64,000 nucleotides of DNA from Trifolium pratense (GCF_020283565.1 NC_060061.1:41081362-41145361), one strand, 5' to 3'; counted from the stretch's first letter, positions 41,559 to 54,008 are shown. Notes: generated by a model from the sequence alone, not told the origin. A program made the numbers and translations.

Positions 41559-44250
41559 ATGGCTCAGTCACCAGGAACAAAGTTGGTACTAAGTCATATG
41601 CATGATTGGCTTATTATACTGCTTCTTGCTGCTATAGACGGATTATTGAACATGATAGAACCTTTTCATCGCTATGTTGGTAAAGACATGATGCAAGATC
41701 TTATGTTTCCATTTAAAGAAGACACTATACCTATGTGGGGTGTCCCAGTAAGTGCTTCTTCTCATGCCAATAATCATCCATAGTTTTAAATTGCAGTCAC
41801 AATATAATGCTTTTAGATATTTCTATAACAATATTGTCAATGTGGTTGCATCAGTCACATTTTTTTTATATAGACTAGATATATCAGATATTCGATAAAT
41901 TTGAAGAGCGAGCCACACACAAGCCTCTTGTGGCCATGGCTCTTATTGCATTTTTTTGGTTTAGTAGCGTAGTGATTAGACTTGCATACTATAAGTGTAG
42001 AAAAGTGAGAAATCTGAGGTTCAAACCTCAATTCTGTAAATAATATTCCTAATAGCTATCGACTGAGTTACTTTTGTGGGACATGTAACATAATTTTATG
42101 GTGGTGTGCTCTTTATAATTTAATGAAACAAACTTAACTAAATGTTATTTTTTTGAACAGATCTTATCCATTATTATCCCCATTCTCATCTTTATTGCTT
42201 TTTACATGGTTCGAAGGGATATCTATGATTTACACCATGCAACATTGGGTACTTTCTTATGCTCTCTTGGTCTAATTTTTTTTTTTAATTTTATTTTTTT
42301 ATGAAATTTATTGTGTAGTTTAATTAGCTTTTGACATTTTGTATCACATTGGAACAATTTCTTTCGTTTGGAATATTTAGGCATCTTGTTTGCTAGCTTA
42401 ATAACGGGAGTTATCACGGATTGCATCAAAGATGCTGTTGGTAGACCAAGACCAAACTTTTTCCAAAGGTGTTTCCCAAACAAAATACCGGTTGGTTTTT
42501 CGTTCCTTCAGTCACATTACTTATTCAATAAATCCGAGAAAAAGAATTTTTGGTTATATATAAGATCGGGGAATATTTGAAACTAACAAAATTTTAAAAT
42601 CTTGATTGCTTTGATTCTTTTAGGTTGGTTAATTTAGTATCTAAAATTGTCTTAGAAATAAAATAGTTGAATATTTTCAATTTCTCAATATTTTTTGTAG
42701 ACCAAACAAAATCTCTAATTTCAAGAACTAAATTGGATAATCACTTTTGTTCATCATATTTTCTTGCCTTTGGTTTGTGCAGGAATTTGATAAAGAAACG
42801 GGTGATGTTATATGTAATGGGATTAAGGCAGTTATAAAGGAAGGATACAAAAGTTTTCCTAGTGGCCATACATCATGTAAGTAGTAGAATACCTATATAG
42901 TTGTGTATCTTTTTTGGCTAATTGATAATTGGTGAAATGATACAATTTAGAAGATAATATGAAGCACAAATACCATACATGACACTTACATTGACACGTA
43001 GAGAATGTTGATTTGTATAATTATTTAAGAAAATAAAAGTGATTAAATGTAATCACATGTGTTAGTGTTATGTCGGTGTTTATGAGACATTAGACATACC
43101 TTTAATTTGAAGTCTTTATTTTGCATTGTGAATATTGATTTAGTATTGAATGTCAAGATTATATATAATCCCTTGTGCAAGACTATTTTTTTAATGATAT
43201 GATATTTATTTTTCTAAATTGGTGATTAATAAATGTTTAACCAAAATGCAGGGTCTTTTGCTGGTCTTGGTTTCCTTTCATGGTATTTATCAGGCAAAAT
43301 TAGAGTGTTTGATCGTAGGGGCCATATTGGAAAATTTAGTATAGTCTTGCTTCCTTTACTAATTGCTGCTCTTATTGGAGTTACACGAGTAGATGATTAT
43401 TGGCATCATTGGACTGATGTGTTTACCGGAGGTTTTATAGGTTAGTAGCTACATTTATTATGCCATGTTTGATATCAGAATTACGGTGATTAACCGTAAT
43501 TTTTCACCTAATAAAATTAAATTGAGTTACTGTGATTCTCATATTCATCGTGATACCAAACCTATAATATATTTGGATAGATATAGATTCATATATATTA
43601 CAATACATTGCATATTTAATTTGATATTTATTTTTGTCCCTATCCCTATATAAGGTTATGTTGATTTTTTTCTAATGTGTTGTTTATAGGAATTGTTGTG
43701 TCTTCAAGCTGCTATTTGCTACTCTTTCCTTTTCCTACTTTTTCCCAAGGTACGTATCATTGTAAACTACTATATCACCAATGAAAATTTAGTTGGTCAA
43801 TGTGTTGAGGAGTCTGGGGAAGTTTAGTTGATATTGGATGGAGATATAGTGTCTCTCTTTTTTATGATCTGAATTATTTAATTTGACTTTCTCTCAAACT
43901 TTCCCGAACTTCCCACCAAAAACATATACAAAGACACATAGAATGACTTTAATAATAACACTTTAGTTAGAGTGAGAAATGAGAACAAATAACTCCAACC
44001 GTAGAATCCTACTTAATTTTTTTTTTTTTTTTTTTATAAGCGAATCCTATTTAATGTAAAGACGACTCAAATTTATTACTTAACTTTTTTCTGCAAATGT
44101 GTAGGTTGGGCACCTCATGCATTTTTTTACATGTTGGAAGAGGGTGGTGGTGAATCTCCACAACCAGATAGTCAAACTCCATCATTAGTACGGCAAGAAG
44201 ACTTCTCAGCGGAGTTGGATGCAATGGAAAGTGGAAAACGATATATATAA
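41559..44250 (+). CDS. LPP: Lipid phosphate phosphatase (PAP2 superfamily)
   Basis: Seven exons: 41559-41747, 42161-42248, 42381-42490, 42783-42876, 43252-43440, 43690-43749 and 44105-44250. All junctions are in frame with GT..AG introns, giving 291 residues. The three PAP2 signatures are intact: K109-x6-R116-P117, PSGH (155-158) and R206-x5-H212 ([10 protein letters not shown], usually [10 protein letters not shown]). About six hydrophobic segments fit the integral-membrane topology of the family. The enzyme removes phosphate from phosphatidic acid and related lipids, giving diacylglycerol. Closest in memory is Arabidopsis LPP2/LPP3 ([23 protein letters not shown]). The start chosen is ATG at 41559. 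A 3' splice-like TTGTAG just upstream suggests a separate 5' untranslated exon. Confidence 0.93.
41950..42070 (+). mobile_element. tRNA-like SINE fragment in LPP intron 1
   Basis: GGTTTAGTAGCGTAGTGATT resembles box A, and GAGGTTCAAACCTCA, about 55 bases on, resembles a box B arm. The stretch lies entirely in the first intron of the phosphatase gene. Not a functional tRNA, since no cloverleaf closes. Confidence 0.4.
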
Positions 44251-45116
44251 TTAGTGATTTTCTTCATTATTTAGCAAATAGCAACAATTTTAGTAAGAGT
44301 TTAAATGATGCGCACCGTCGGTGTAAATTAATTTTATCATGACAATCAATAATAGTGGTTCAATCTTCCATGTCATATCAAGAAAGTGGAGTGAAATGAG
44401 GTAACGTGGCAGAAAACATAGTTATAATTGATTGACATTGTAAAGTTAGTTTATATTGTCTTGCATATTCCTTTTTCTCTTTTTTTAATCGCATGAACTA
44501 TAAATTAAAAGTTAGATTTTGTTTTAAAACAATAAAAATTAGTAGTGACTCAATTAGGAGGCGAGTATTTCCAATCTCACTTGATTCACAACTTATTTAA
44601 AATATTAATTAAACAAAGAGCACTACTATATATCAAACACATGAAATTTGATGAAAGTTGGAAACCACTCACCATACAAGGGTAGTATGGTGATATAGAA
44701 AACATATAATGGATAGATTGGTTATACTAAAAAATAGTACAGCTTTCTCGTTGTCCTCTTCTCCTAATAAATATTAGAAGAAATTTACATATTTACCCTT
44801 CGATTTATAACTGATTCAAAATGGTGAGAATGATATTTTTGTCTAAATATAAAAGGTGCGCATTGCTAATTTATAACTTCTTGTTTTTAGGTGGGTGTAA
44901 ATTAGCCCCTTATATATTGTATGTATCATGTAATGTTATTAGTTGTATGCTACCAAATGAAATGAAAGGAAGTTTAGTGTACATACCTTTGCAACGATTA
45001 TTTCGTAGGGTTTCGTGTTGATAATATGTTATAAAACTAGTTCTAAAGAATAACAAGAATAGAGATGAAGGAGAGAAAGGGAGAAGAGAAAAAAAATAAA
45101 CTTTGTATTTCATATT
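44251..45116. other. LPP 3' flank with decayed transposon terminus
   Basis: Around 44813-44925 a degenerate version of the hairpin-array element end is visible (AAAAGGTGCGCATTGCTAAT, then GTGGGTGTAAATTAGCCCC before TATATA), probably a relic of the same family. No gene is supported; the frames at 44821-45113 are fortuitous. Confidence 0.4.
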
Positions 45117-45600
45117 TGTTCTGGACTGGGCCTAGAGCTGGCCCAAATCCACTCTTACTCGGACAGCCTAGTAAGACGAGTCGTCCTCGTCCGCGTCATC
45201 AAAGTAGTACTCCATCTATCCAGGACGCGTGCTCATCAGAGCATATCCACTTCCCTTGGAACAGCTCATCCCAGGATGAGGACCAATAACGGTCTCTCCA
45301 TCTACAGAGAAATCATGCCAGTCACTCTTAATAGGCTGCTCAACACGGCCCATTAAGGGGAGCTTTGGCCTAGTGTTTGGGGCTCTATAAATACCCTCCT
45401 CTATAGGAGGGTCAGGTATTCAATTCTCATTCTAACTCCTAGCTTAAACTTGCATCTCTTGTGCTCTCTGCTGACTTAAGCATAAGAAATCACCCCTCCG
45501 ATGGACGGTTCGCTTGCTCAACGACGGTTTGCTGGCCACCAACCTACTCTGATCAACAAGTAAGATCAATATCAATATTCTCAAGTGTGTGTTTTACATT
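45117..45600 (+). mobile_element. Probable solo LTR, gypsy-like
   Basis: A GC-rich block carries a TATA-like GCTCTATAAATACCCTCC (about 45385) followed by a C/T-rich leader and CTGACTTAAGCATAAGAAAT (about 45470). These phrases are typical of the promoter and R region of plant Ty3/gypsy LTRs. There is no internal region, primer site or second copy in the window. The ends are approximate; the right side runs into a (CA)n/(TA)n tract at 45604-45640. Confidence 0.5.
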
Positions 45601-45603
45601 GTA

Positions 45604-45638
<35 letters not shown>

Positions 45639-45969
45639 CTCCCTCTGGAACACTTCATAAGGAAAAATAGTAAATTTTTGTTTATAAAATTTTAACGAGA
45701 CGGTGTATATATATAGAAGATTACATGGACCAATAATATGAACCAAGATTAATGGACATCTACTATAATTATTTCGAGAAGATTTATGTTAGCAGTATTA
45801 ATATGATATATTCTATTTTCAATTTAATTGTTGTGCACTGTCGGTGTAAAGATTTTTTACACATACATCCAATGGTGCGTTGCCATATCATTTAATGAAT
45901 GTCTACATCATGTGTTTTTAAATATCATACATGATGTGTCGGTATATTATTAAATGCATTTACACGGTG

Positions 45970-46137
45970 CATATAAATTAAATTCTTTCAATTTCACTTC
46001 ACTTCACTTCACTTCATCTATCCGAAGTGAATTAGCCACAAAAATATATTGAACGATACATATAAATTAAATTCGTTCAATTTCACTTCACTTCACTTCA
46101 TCTATCCGAAGTGAATTAGCCACAAAAAAATATTGAA
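45970..46137. repeat. Tandem duplication upstream of GILT copy 1
   Basis: Two direct copies (about 45970-46058 and 46059-46137) of a segment containing ATAAATTAAATTC, CAATTTCACTTCACTTC and TATCCGAAGTGAATTAGCC. They differ by one ACTTC unit and a few bases. It lies 170 bases upstream of the first GILT start codon. Confidence 0.85.
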
Positions 46138-46304
46138 CTTAATATACCCTTAATCTGGTCCAAATTCATCCACGCATGAATGTTCATTATTGCCTTGTTT
46201 GTCTCAATCAAGATAGAAAATTAACACCCTTCTTGTGTAATCTATAAGTATAAGTTACTTATTGTTCTCAAACACATCACAACTTGTTACTTTGAAATTC
46301 AACC

Positions 46305-47721
46305 ATGGTTTCTTCTAACACCCTCTCTCTTTCTCTCATCTTATTCCTTTCTCTCTCTTCATTTTTCTCTCCCACTCAATCTCACAAAAAGGTTTCACTA
46401 GAATTGTACTACGAAAGTTTGTGTCCTTACTGCGCCAATTTCATAGTCAACTACTTACCTCAAGTATTCGAACAAGATCTTATCTCAATCGTTGACCTTA
46501 AACTTGTTCCTTGGGGTAATGCTAAACTCAGAGATAACTCCACCATTGTTTGCCAGGTAATTTCCCCCTACTCCAATTTTAGATTGGTTCCAGAAAATAG
46601 TGGATAACTTATAAGTTAGGTTATAATTTAATAGGATTAGTTAGTTGATTGAATTTGTAGAGTATGGTCAAATTAGTCGTTGATTAGCTTATAGATATCA
46701 AATGACATAAAAAATATATGCTTGATTAATATTTTTTTCACCTAAGATGATTTAGGTAAAATTAAGAGAAAAAAATGATAAGGTTTAAGTTATAAGTTAA
46801 TTGATTTAACTTATCAAAATAAGTTATAAGCTAATAAAAATAAGGTATAATCTCGTGGAAATTCCACATAATAAGTGTCTGGGGTTAGAACCTCAGCTCC
46901 TGCATATATAATGAGATGTCTCTACCAGCTGAGTTAAGCTAACGAGACGAAAGAATTTATATTTGTTTTAATTAATTGGTTGATTGATTGATTGATTAAT
47001 TTATCTTTGATGATGGATGAGAATTGCAGCATGGTCCAGTTGAGTGCTTGCTGGACACGGTTGAAGGGTGTGCTATTGATCTCTGGCCACAACCGGTAAC
47101 AATTGCCTTGCCTCTTTATTTATTTTTTTCGGAAAGGAAAAATTATATTGATTAGAGAGATAAAGAAAACTATGAAATGGATTAATTGGAATTTGGAAAT
47201 TAACATGCATGTTTTTGTTTGTATTGTTTTCTCAATTATTTGAAGTGAGTTTTATTTAATTGGGATGAGGATTACTATATGATAATTAGTACTATTGAAA
47301 AAAAGAAAAAGAAAAATAAGAGCAGCTGCTTGGTAATTGATACCTTCCTTTGTAAGCACTTGTGAGACAGTTCGAGAGAACTTGTAAAAATAACTTATAA
47401 CGTTCATAAACTCTTTTTTTTTTTTGAAAACTTGGTATCCGGCCTTAGGACCGACTAATCCAAGGGGACCAATCCCACCGCCCACTTGCGGGGGCCCATT
47501 TAAAGCCAGAGTTTTTTTTGCTCTGTATGGACTTAGCCCACCGAAATTGGCACCAGTGGGAATCGAACCTGAGACCTTGAGAGGAGCATACTCCAAGGTC
47601 CCAAGCCAACACCACTCGCGTTCATAAACTCTTTATGATAGCTTATGGCAAAAACTTATAGTTTATATGAAAACAATTTGACTTTAGTCTATGTTTTGCT
47701 AGAAAAAACAACTTATGATAA

Positions 47722-47811
<90 letters not shown>

Positions 47812-49945
47812 GGCTGCTAATTTAGACCCAGTTGGGTCTAAATTAGCAAGGTGCACCTTTTGAGTTGGACAAAAATACCCTTTTTTTAATTTTTTGGAAG
47901 AATAGAGCAACAGGGGCATTTCTGTAATTTTCTGCAATTTTACACGGGCCCCCCACTTCTTTTTCCCCCCCAGACACGTGGCAGCTTCTCATTTGACAAA
48001 AAACGCGCGCGTGCAGCACACGCGCCGACAGGCGCGCGTGGTGGAGAGGAACACGCGGAGAGAGAAAGCCTTTTTAAAAGGCAGGCCACGTGTCACATTT
48101 TAATTGGCTGCGTTAATTTTTTTTCATTTTATACTTTAAACTCGATTATTTCATCGTAAATTAATTTTTTATTTTTTAATTTTTATACCAAAATTCATAA
48201 TTTTTTTTTCTCTACAAATAGAGACTTGGTTTGTTTGATTTGGACACCGAAAAAAAAACGCAATTTTTCACTACTTTAAACTCGATTATTTCGTCGTAAA
48301 TTAATTTTTTATTTTTTATTTTTTATACCAAAATTCATAATTTTTTTTTCTCTACAAATAGAGACTTGGTTCGTTTGATTTGGACACAGAAAAAAAAAAC
48401 CCAATTTTTCACTACCTTAATCTCATCAAATAACTAATAATCAACTTACTGAAACCATCCTACCAGGAAAATGGTTTCAGATTACAACTCTCTGAAACCA
48501 TTGTACCAGATAAATGGTTTCAGAAGCAAACACAATTAATAAATTACTCACTGAAACCATTCTACCAGTAAAATGGTTTCAGAGTACAACTATGTGCAAC
48601 CATTCTACAAGCTAAATGGTTTCAGAAGCAAATAACTAATAATCAACTTACTGAAACCATTCTACCAGCAAAATGGTTTCAGATTACAACTCTCTGAAAC
48701 CATTGTACCAGATAAATGGTTTCAGAAGCAAACACAATTAATAAATTACTCACTGAAACCATTCTACCAGTAAAATGGTTTCAGAATACAACTATGTGCA
48801 ACCATTCTACAAGCTAAATGGTTTCAGAAGCAAATAACTAATAATCAACTCACTGAAACCATTCTACCAGCAAAATGGTTTCAGATTACAACTCTCTGAA
48901 ACCATTGTACCAGATAAATGGTTTCAGAAGCAAACACAATTAATAAATTACTCACTGAAACCATTCTACCAGTAAAATGGTTTCAGAATACAACTATGTG
49001 CAACCATTCTACAAGCTAAATGGTTTCAGAAGCAAATAACTAGTAATCAACTTACTGAAACCATTCTACCAGCAAAATGGTTTCAGATTACAACTCTCTG
49101 AAACCATTCTACCATATAAATGGTTTCAGAAGGATTTCGGTGTCCAAATCAAACGAACCAAGTCTCTATTTGTAGAAAAAAAAAAATTATGAATTTTGGT
49201 ATAAAAAATAAAAAATAAAAAATTAATTTACGACGAAATAATCGAGTTTAAAGTAGTGAAAAATCGCGTTTTTTTTTCGGTGTCCAAATCAAACGAACCA
49301 AGTCTCTATTTGTAGAGAAAAAAAAATTATGAATTTTGGTATAAAAAATAAAAAATAAAAAATTAATTTACGACGAAATAATCGAGTTTAAAGTAGTGAA
49401 AAATCGCGTTTTTTTTTCGGTGTCCAAATCAAACGAACCAAGTCTCTATTTGTAGAGAAAAAAAAATTATGAATTTTGGTATAAAAATTAAAAAATAAAA
49501 AATTAATTTACGACGAAATAATCGAGTTTAAAGCATAAAATGGAAAAAATCACGCAGACCCAGTCATATGCTGACACGTGGCTGCCTTTTTCAAAAGTAA
49601 AATTTTCTCTCTCCAGCTTATAATCTAGTGTGGCGCAGACAGGATGGTAGGATGATTTGGGCTGTCTGATCAATCAGACAGCCTTAATGAGATCACATCT
49701 TGGCTGTCTGATGGAAATCAACGGTCTGTAACCATGGTCCTTCCGTACGCGCGCGACACTGGATCCACGTCTATTAATTTTTAAGAAGGTGGGGGCGCGT
49801 GTCATTATTTTTTTTTTTATGTAAAATTACAGAAATGCCCCTGTTGCTCTATTCTTTCAAAAATTAAAAGAATGGTATTTTGGTCCAATTGAAAAGGTGC
49901 ACCTTGCTAACTTAGACCTAACTAGGGTCTAAGTTAGAAAACCCC

Positions 49946-49976
<31 letters not shown>

Positions 49977-51380
49977 CAGAAGCACTCCCGTTTGGATTGA
50001 CTTATTTTTGAGCTTATGCAACTGATCTTTCTTTTGGATCATTATAACAATGCTTAATGTTGCAACTGATCTTTCTTTTGGATCATTATAACAATGATTT
50101 GCATGTATTTCACTGTTATAAGTGTTTTACTTATATGATTCTCACCATTTTGCAGACCAAACATTTTCCTTTCATCCATTGTGTTGAGGATTTGACCTAT
50201 CAGGGTAGGGACGACGAGTGGGAATCTTGTTATGAGATACTGGGTCGGGATTCATCACTTGTCGATGAATGTTATCGTAGTGAGCATGGGAAAGAGGTTA
50301 GTAATTTTCTCTGATTTAGTTTTTGTACATGATACAAAAAATGTGTTGAAAATAGTGTCAGAGTGTGTTGCTGACACTCCTCATTTGGATCTAGTTACAA
50401 TGCTTTGATCCGGCATCTGTTCTGTGCTCATCTACTGCTTTGGTTCAAGTTTTGACTTTTACAGGACACTGAAGCAGCGTAATAATTTGTTAGGTTGTAT
50501 TCATAGATGACTTATATATTCGGAAGTGTCATATATATCATTTTTGAAGATTTTTTAGGAACATTTACCGTTTCAAGCAAACTTGTGATAGTTGATCTTG
50601 TGCTAGTGCTAGCGACAATGCTTTTATCTTGCATTATGATGTCGTTTTTTAACTAATGAAGTAGTGTTTAAACTAATTCTAAAATCTGCTATAAGAGAAA
50701 TTCCTCTGGTTTTGATTTCCTACAGAATTCTGAAGCAGTATGTATAATATTGGTGATTAGTGCTTCTGAAAATGGGCTTTGTTTATGATAATCTTGAAAA
50801 GTCCCATTTTCAGATTTTGGCATACTTGCAGAATGTTAACACTCTATCTTGATGATTAAATAACGATCCGACAGATGAGCTTTTGAGTCTAATATACCAT
50901 TGTTTGGCTGATATTTTTTCTCTCACAAGTAACGAGTATCGTCTTGATGCAGTTGCATCTAAAGCATAAAGATCAAACAAATGCTCTACAGCCTCCTCAC
51001 ACGTACGTTCCATGGGTAGTTGTGGATGGCCAACCAATCTACGATGTAAGTCTTTGCAATTCATTATCTGCCTAAACATACGCCTTATTTCAATTCTTGA
51101 AATTTTTGCAATGCTATGCCTCACATATATCCTTAAACTCACATGAATTTGCAAATTTCTTTTGCTGCAGGATTATAGAAACTTCGTAAGCTATATCTGT
51201 AAAGCTTATCAGGGTAATGATGCACCTCAGATTTGCAACCAAGCATCACATCTTAGTACTGTTCGAGAAGTGGAAGCTAATTCAGTTTGCGCTAGGGAAA
51301 AAGTGGTGCCATCATTGGAAAAGATAAGATCAACCGTTGGCTCATGGATGAGCCAGATGAACCTTGTTGGTGCAATTTAG
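46305..51380 (+). CDS. GILT/OSH1-like thiol reductase, copy 1
   Basis: Five exons: 46305-46556, 47030-47095, 50156-50296, 50953-51045 and 51171-51380, all phase 0, giving 253 residues. A signal peptide (1-26) is followed by [18 protein letters not shown]. The active site is Cys40-Pro-Tyr-Cys43, intact. Further marks of the gamma-interferon-inducible lysosomal thiol reductase family are VPWGNA, CQHG-x-ECLL (across the first intron), the later Cys pairs and PWVVVDG. Family enzymes reduce protein disulfides in the endolysosomal or secretory system. The Arabidopsis relative OSH1 is named for high O-acetylserine accumulation. Intron 2 is 3 kb because a hairpin-array transposon (47809-49945) and a SINE-like repeat landed in it. 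Intron 1 also carries a SINE-like repeat. Confidence 0.93.
46848..46950 (-). mobile_element. tRNA-derived SINE-like repeat in GILT copy 1 intron 1
   Basis: The minus strand reads TTAGCTTAACTCAGCTGGTA (box A-like) and then GAGCTGAGGTTCTAACCCCA (box B-like), resembling the truncated repeat at the right edge of the window. No good cloverleaf. Confidence 0.55.
47420..47625 (-). mobile_element. SINE-like repeat with Pol III box B, in GILT copy 1 intron 2
   Basis: The minus strand carries GTGTTGGCTTGGGACCTTGG then CTCAGGTTCGATTCCCACTG (box B-like). A related plus-strand copy lies at 62213-62330. Frames across it are fortuitous. Confidence 0.55.
47726..47808. repeat. (AT)n microsatellite hosting transposon copy C
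   Basis: About 41 AT units directly abut the left end of copy C. A second run (49946-49972) abuts its right end. Confidence 0.95.
47809..49945. mobile_element. Hairpin-array transposon, copy C, complete
   Basis: Begins GGGGGCTGCTAATTTAGACC and ends TAGAAAACCCC, flanked on both sides by (AT)n. The left subterminal part (47880-48410) and right subterminal part (49130-49860) are inverted relatives. The right one carries three tandem copies of a 140-base block (from about 49138, 49278 and 49417), and the left one two copies. Between them (48440-49130) lie about fourteen TGAAACCATT/AATGGTTTCA hairpins, arranged in a higher-order unit of 202 bases (starts near 48429, 48631, 48833, 49035). There is no coding capacity. 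It is inside intron 2 of the first GILT gene. Confidence 0.8.
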
Positions 51381-52243
51381 ATGTGTGTAAATCAGAAACA
51401 TACCTGCTGTAATTTGAACTTGTCACGAGTTAGTAGTACTTCCTCAGCTTAATAGAACTCAAAATAAAACTATTTAATGTATCTTGTAACATAAGTAAAT
51501 TGCAATAAGATTATAATTGTTTCAACATACAAATTTTCTCCTGTAAAAATGGTAGAATTTTTCTCTCAATAGATGCAACAGTAACAAAAGATAATTAATA
51601 TTATATAAGCTTAATTGCAGTTTTAGTCCCCATATTTTCACCATTTTGCAAAATTAGTCCCACCAAATATTTTGTCTAAAAATTGGAAATATGTTTTAAA
51701 CAACATCGTATATATACGATATGAAATTGGAAGAGAAATCATTTATAAACTTAATTTAAAACATATTGTATCACTATAATTTAGTCAAAATATTTGATGG
51801 AGGGATTAAATCTGTTAAATTTTGATTCAAGTATTAAAACCTTTAATAAATTTTAATTTTTCAAATAAAATTTCAACACTAAAGGTAAGTTTCGAAATGT
51901 TTATGATATATTCTCTTCATCCTAAATTATAAGCAAAAAATTATTTTACACTTATTTAGAAAACTAAAACATTAGTAATTTAAATTTTAAAGCATGTCTT
52001 TGGAATAAGTTTAATGGAAGGCCAAACTGAAGCTTTAAAATAACTTAAGGATCAAAAAGATAATTTAACCTTATTTTTATATATACAATGTTTATAATAG
52101 TGTATAATTTTGTCCCCATTTTTAAAAATTCATGGATCTGTTCCTGTTTTTAGAGAAGGAGACCTGATAATATCAAACTCAAGTTTTTTCAAACAATTTA
52201 TTATATGAGGAGTTTATTAACCACTTAAACATATACATACCGG
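51381..52243. other. Between GILT genes, no gene
   Basis: GILT copy 1 3' flank, then AT-rich DNA. Around 51608-51665 AGCTTAATTGCAGTTTTAGT and TTTTGCAAAATTAGTCCC look like one arm of a decayed foldback element of the kind seen at 14477-15385. Confidence 0.4.
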
Positions 52244-53063
52244 TAGAGGTGGAAATAGGTTAGGCCGAGTTAGGTTTTGTAAAGCCTGAACTTGACCTGT
52301 CAAAAAATCAAAGGCCTGAGCCTGACATATGACCTATCATATGCTTATCTTTTAGGTCTGAACCTGACCTTTTGAAAGCCTAGTGTGACCTGTTAGTCTG
52401 TTTAAAAACTTATTTCACATGAACATATTTAAAAAAATAATTATATTTATTTTTAAATATACTTATGAACTAATAAACCAATGTACTTTTGATATTTAAC
52501 ATGATATTTTAGAGACTTTAACTATATATATCATCATATTTCAATTATAGTTTATAATAATATATTTATATAGGAAAAAACTTAGGTACAGTTCCATAGA
52601 TGCTGTACATACTGTTCCTCACATAAAATGTAAAATAACTGCCAAAACTATTCTGCCGGACCCACCTATTCAACAACTTTGGGTTTGTTTTTTGTACAGC
52701 ACAGTATAAACAGTTTCTAAAGATCAATATCTAAGTTTTCTCCATTTATATATGGGAAAAACTAAGGTAGATAAATAAATTTAAACTATTAAAACAGTCA
52801 ATAAATTTATAATTTAATCAAAGTACAAATTTTAATATATAGATAATAATAATAATAAAAATATTACTCATATTAACTTAAATAGGCCGGCTTAATAGGC
52901 TAAAAGACTTTTTTTAATGGCCTGCAACCTGACCTATTTAACTAAATAGACTTATAAAAAAGTATTGACCTGCTCTATTTAAAGAAATAAACTAGTCTGG
53001 CCTGAGCCTATATAGGCTAGGCCTTAAGGCCATGTAGACGGGCCTTACCTATTCCCACCTCTA
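52244..53063. mobile_element. Non-autonomous hAT-like element
   Basis: Begins TAGAGGTGGAAATAGG and ends CCTATTCCCACCTCTA. The 8-base duplication is CATACCGG (52236-52243) and CATACCAG (53064-53071), 7 of 8. Subterminal repeats (AGGCCTGAGCCTGAC / CTAGGCCTTAAGGCC types) are inverted between the ends. A smaller MITE (52575-52742) is nested inside. Confidence 0.75.
52575..52742. mobile_element. Nested MITE inside the hAT-like element
   Basis: Ends GGAAAAAACTTAGGTACAG and ATCAATATCTAAGTTTTCTC are imperfect inverted repeats. The interior has GTACATACTGTT / AGCACAGTATAAAC pairs. Non-coding. Confidence 0.5.
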
Positions 53064-53099
53064 CATACCAGTGTTTACCTTTTATCTTTCATCCATTGT

Positions 53100-53615
53100 T
53101 ATATTCTAATTCTAATTGTCTAACATGCCAAAAGCTTTTGAAATATTTTGTCATTTTTTAATGAATCTTCCGATAAACTAACCTTAATCCTAATCATTTT
53201 CTCTATCTTTTTATTTAAGTTTTATATTAAAAAAAAATTAATTTGTCTACGTGGGAATCGAACTCGCACCCTTTGCTTACAATAAAGTTGTTCAACCTCA
53301 CGTGCTTCAATTGTGATTAAAGTTAAAAATTCTAATATGTTAACCTAATATTAAATGCATTTATAATCTTTTCATATATCTTATATTCTAAGCTTATTTC
53401 GATACGGTAACCTTAAACCTAATCTTTTACCCACTCATTTTTCCACTATCTTTTTATTGCAGTTTTAAATTAAAAAAATAAATTTGTCTACAGTGGGAAT
53501 CAAACTCGCATCATTTACTTACAATAAAATTTTTTAAAATATTTTTAATATTACATTTTTTTTGTTATTTGTTACGCTAATTAGACCCGTGCAAGTGCAC
53601 GGGTCGAATTTCTAG
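53100..53615. mobile_element. Helitron-like element, short
   Basis: The 3' end is the strong hairpin GACCCGTGCAAGTGCACGGG (53584-53605 with its closing bases) followed by GAATTTCTAG and T, the Helitron signature. The 5' end is not certain (about 53100). The inside contains an approximate tandem duplication (about 53150-53330 and 53390-53530) with AATTTGTCTAC...GGGAATCGAACTCGCA phrases. As for the element at 20814-22252, a stretch resembling the left flank (CTTTTATCTTTCATCCATTG, 53080s) recurs just after the right end (53627 on). Confidence 0.5.
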
Positions 53616-54008
53616 TTATTTTTGAAATCTTTTATCTTCATCCATTGCGTCCGAATCTTCATAGTTAACAATTTAGTTATTAAATAAATTAATAATCGAT
53701 CAAAATTAATCTGTGAATCTAAACTAAGTTAACACGACAACAAAAACAGAAAATCAAACAAACACGAAAAATCAAACATTGAAGAAACACACACCAAAGA
53801 ACAAATATATCATCTACGTGTAGAAACCACTTCCACAGTCCCTTCCACTTGTGACAAAAGAAGAAAAAAATCTAATCCAGGTGTCAATTATTGGGTCCCA
53901 TTACCTCGCAAAGAGTAAATACAGTTTCTTTTCTTTTGTGATCTCAAATCCAACTCAACTAGTTAGTTACTTATTTTAGATACTTTGAGATTCAATTCAA
54001 ATTCAACC

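Noticed and set aside
47252..47627. Opposing frames of 114 and 67 residues in GILT intron 2
   Set aside because: They lie over a SINE-like repeat with box B and have no protein family features.
48440..49130. Regular repeats resembling a CRISPR array (TGAAACCATT units)
   Set aside because: The units form hairpins with nearly identical spacers inside a transposon that has inverted ends; unique spacers and cas genes are absent.
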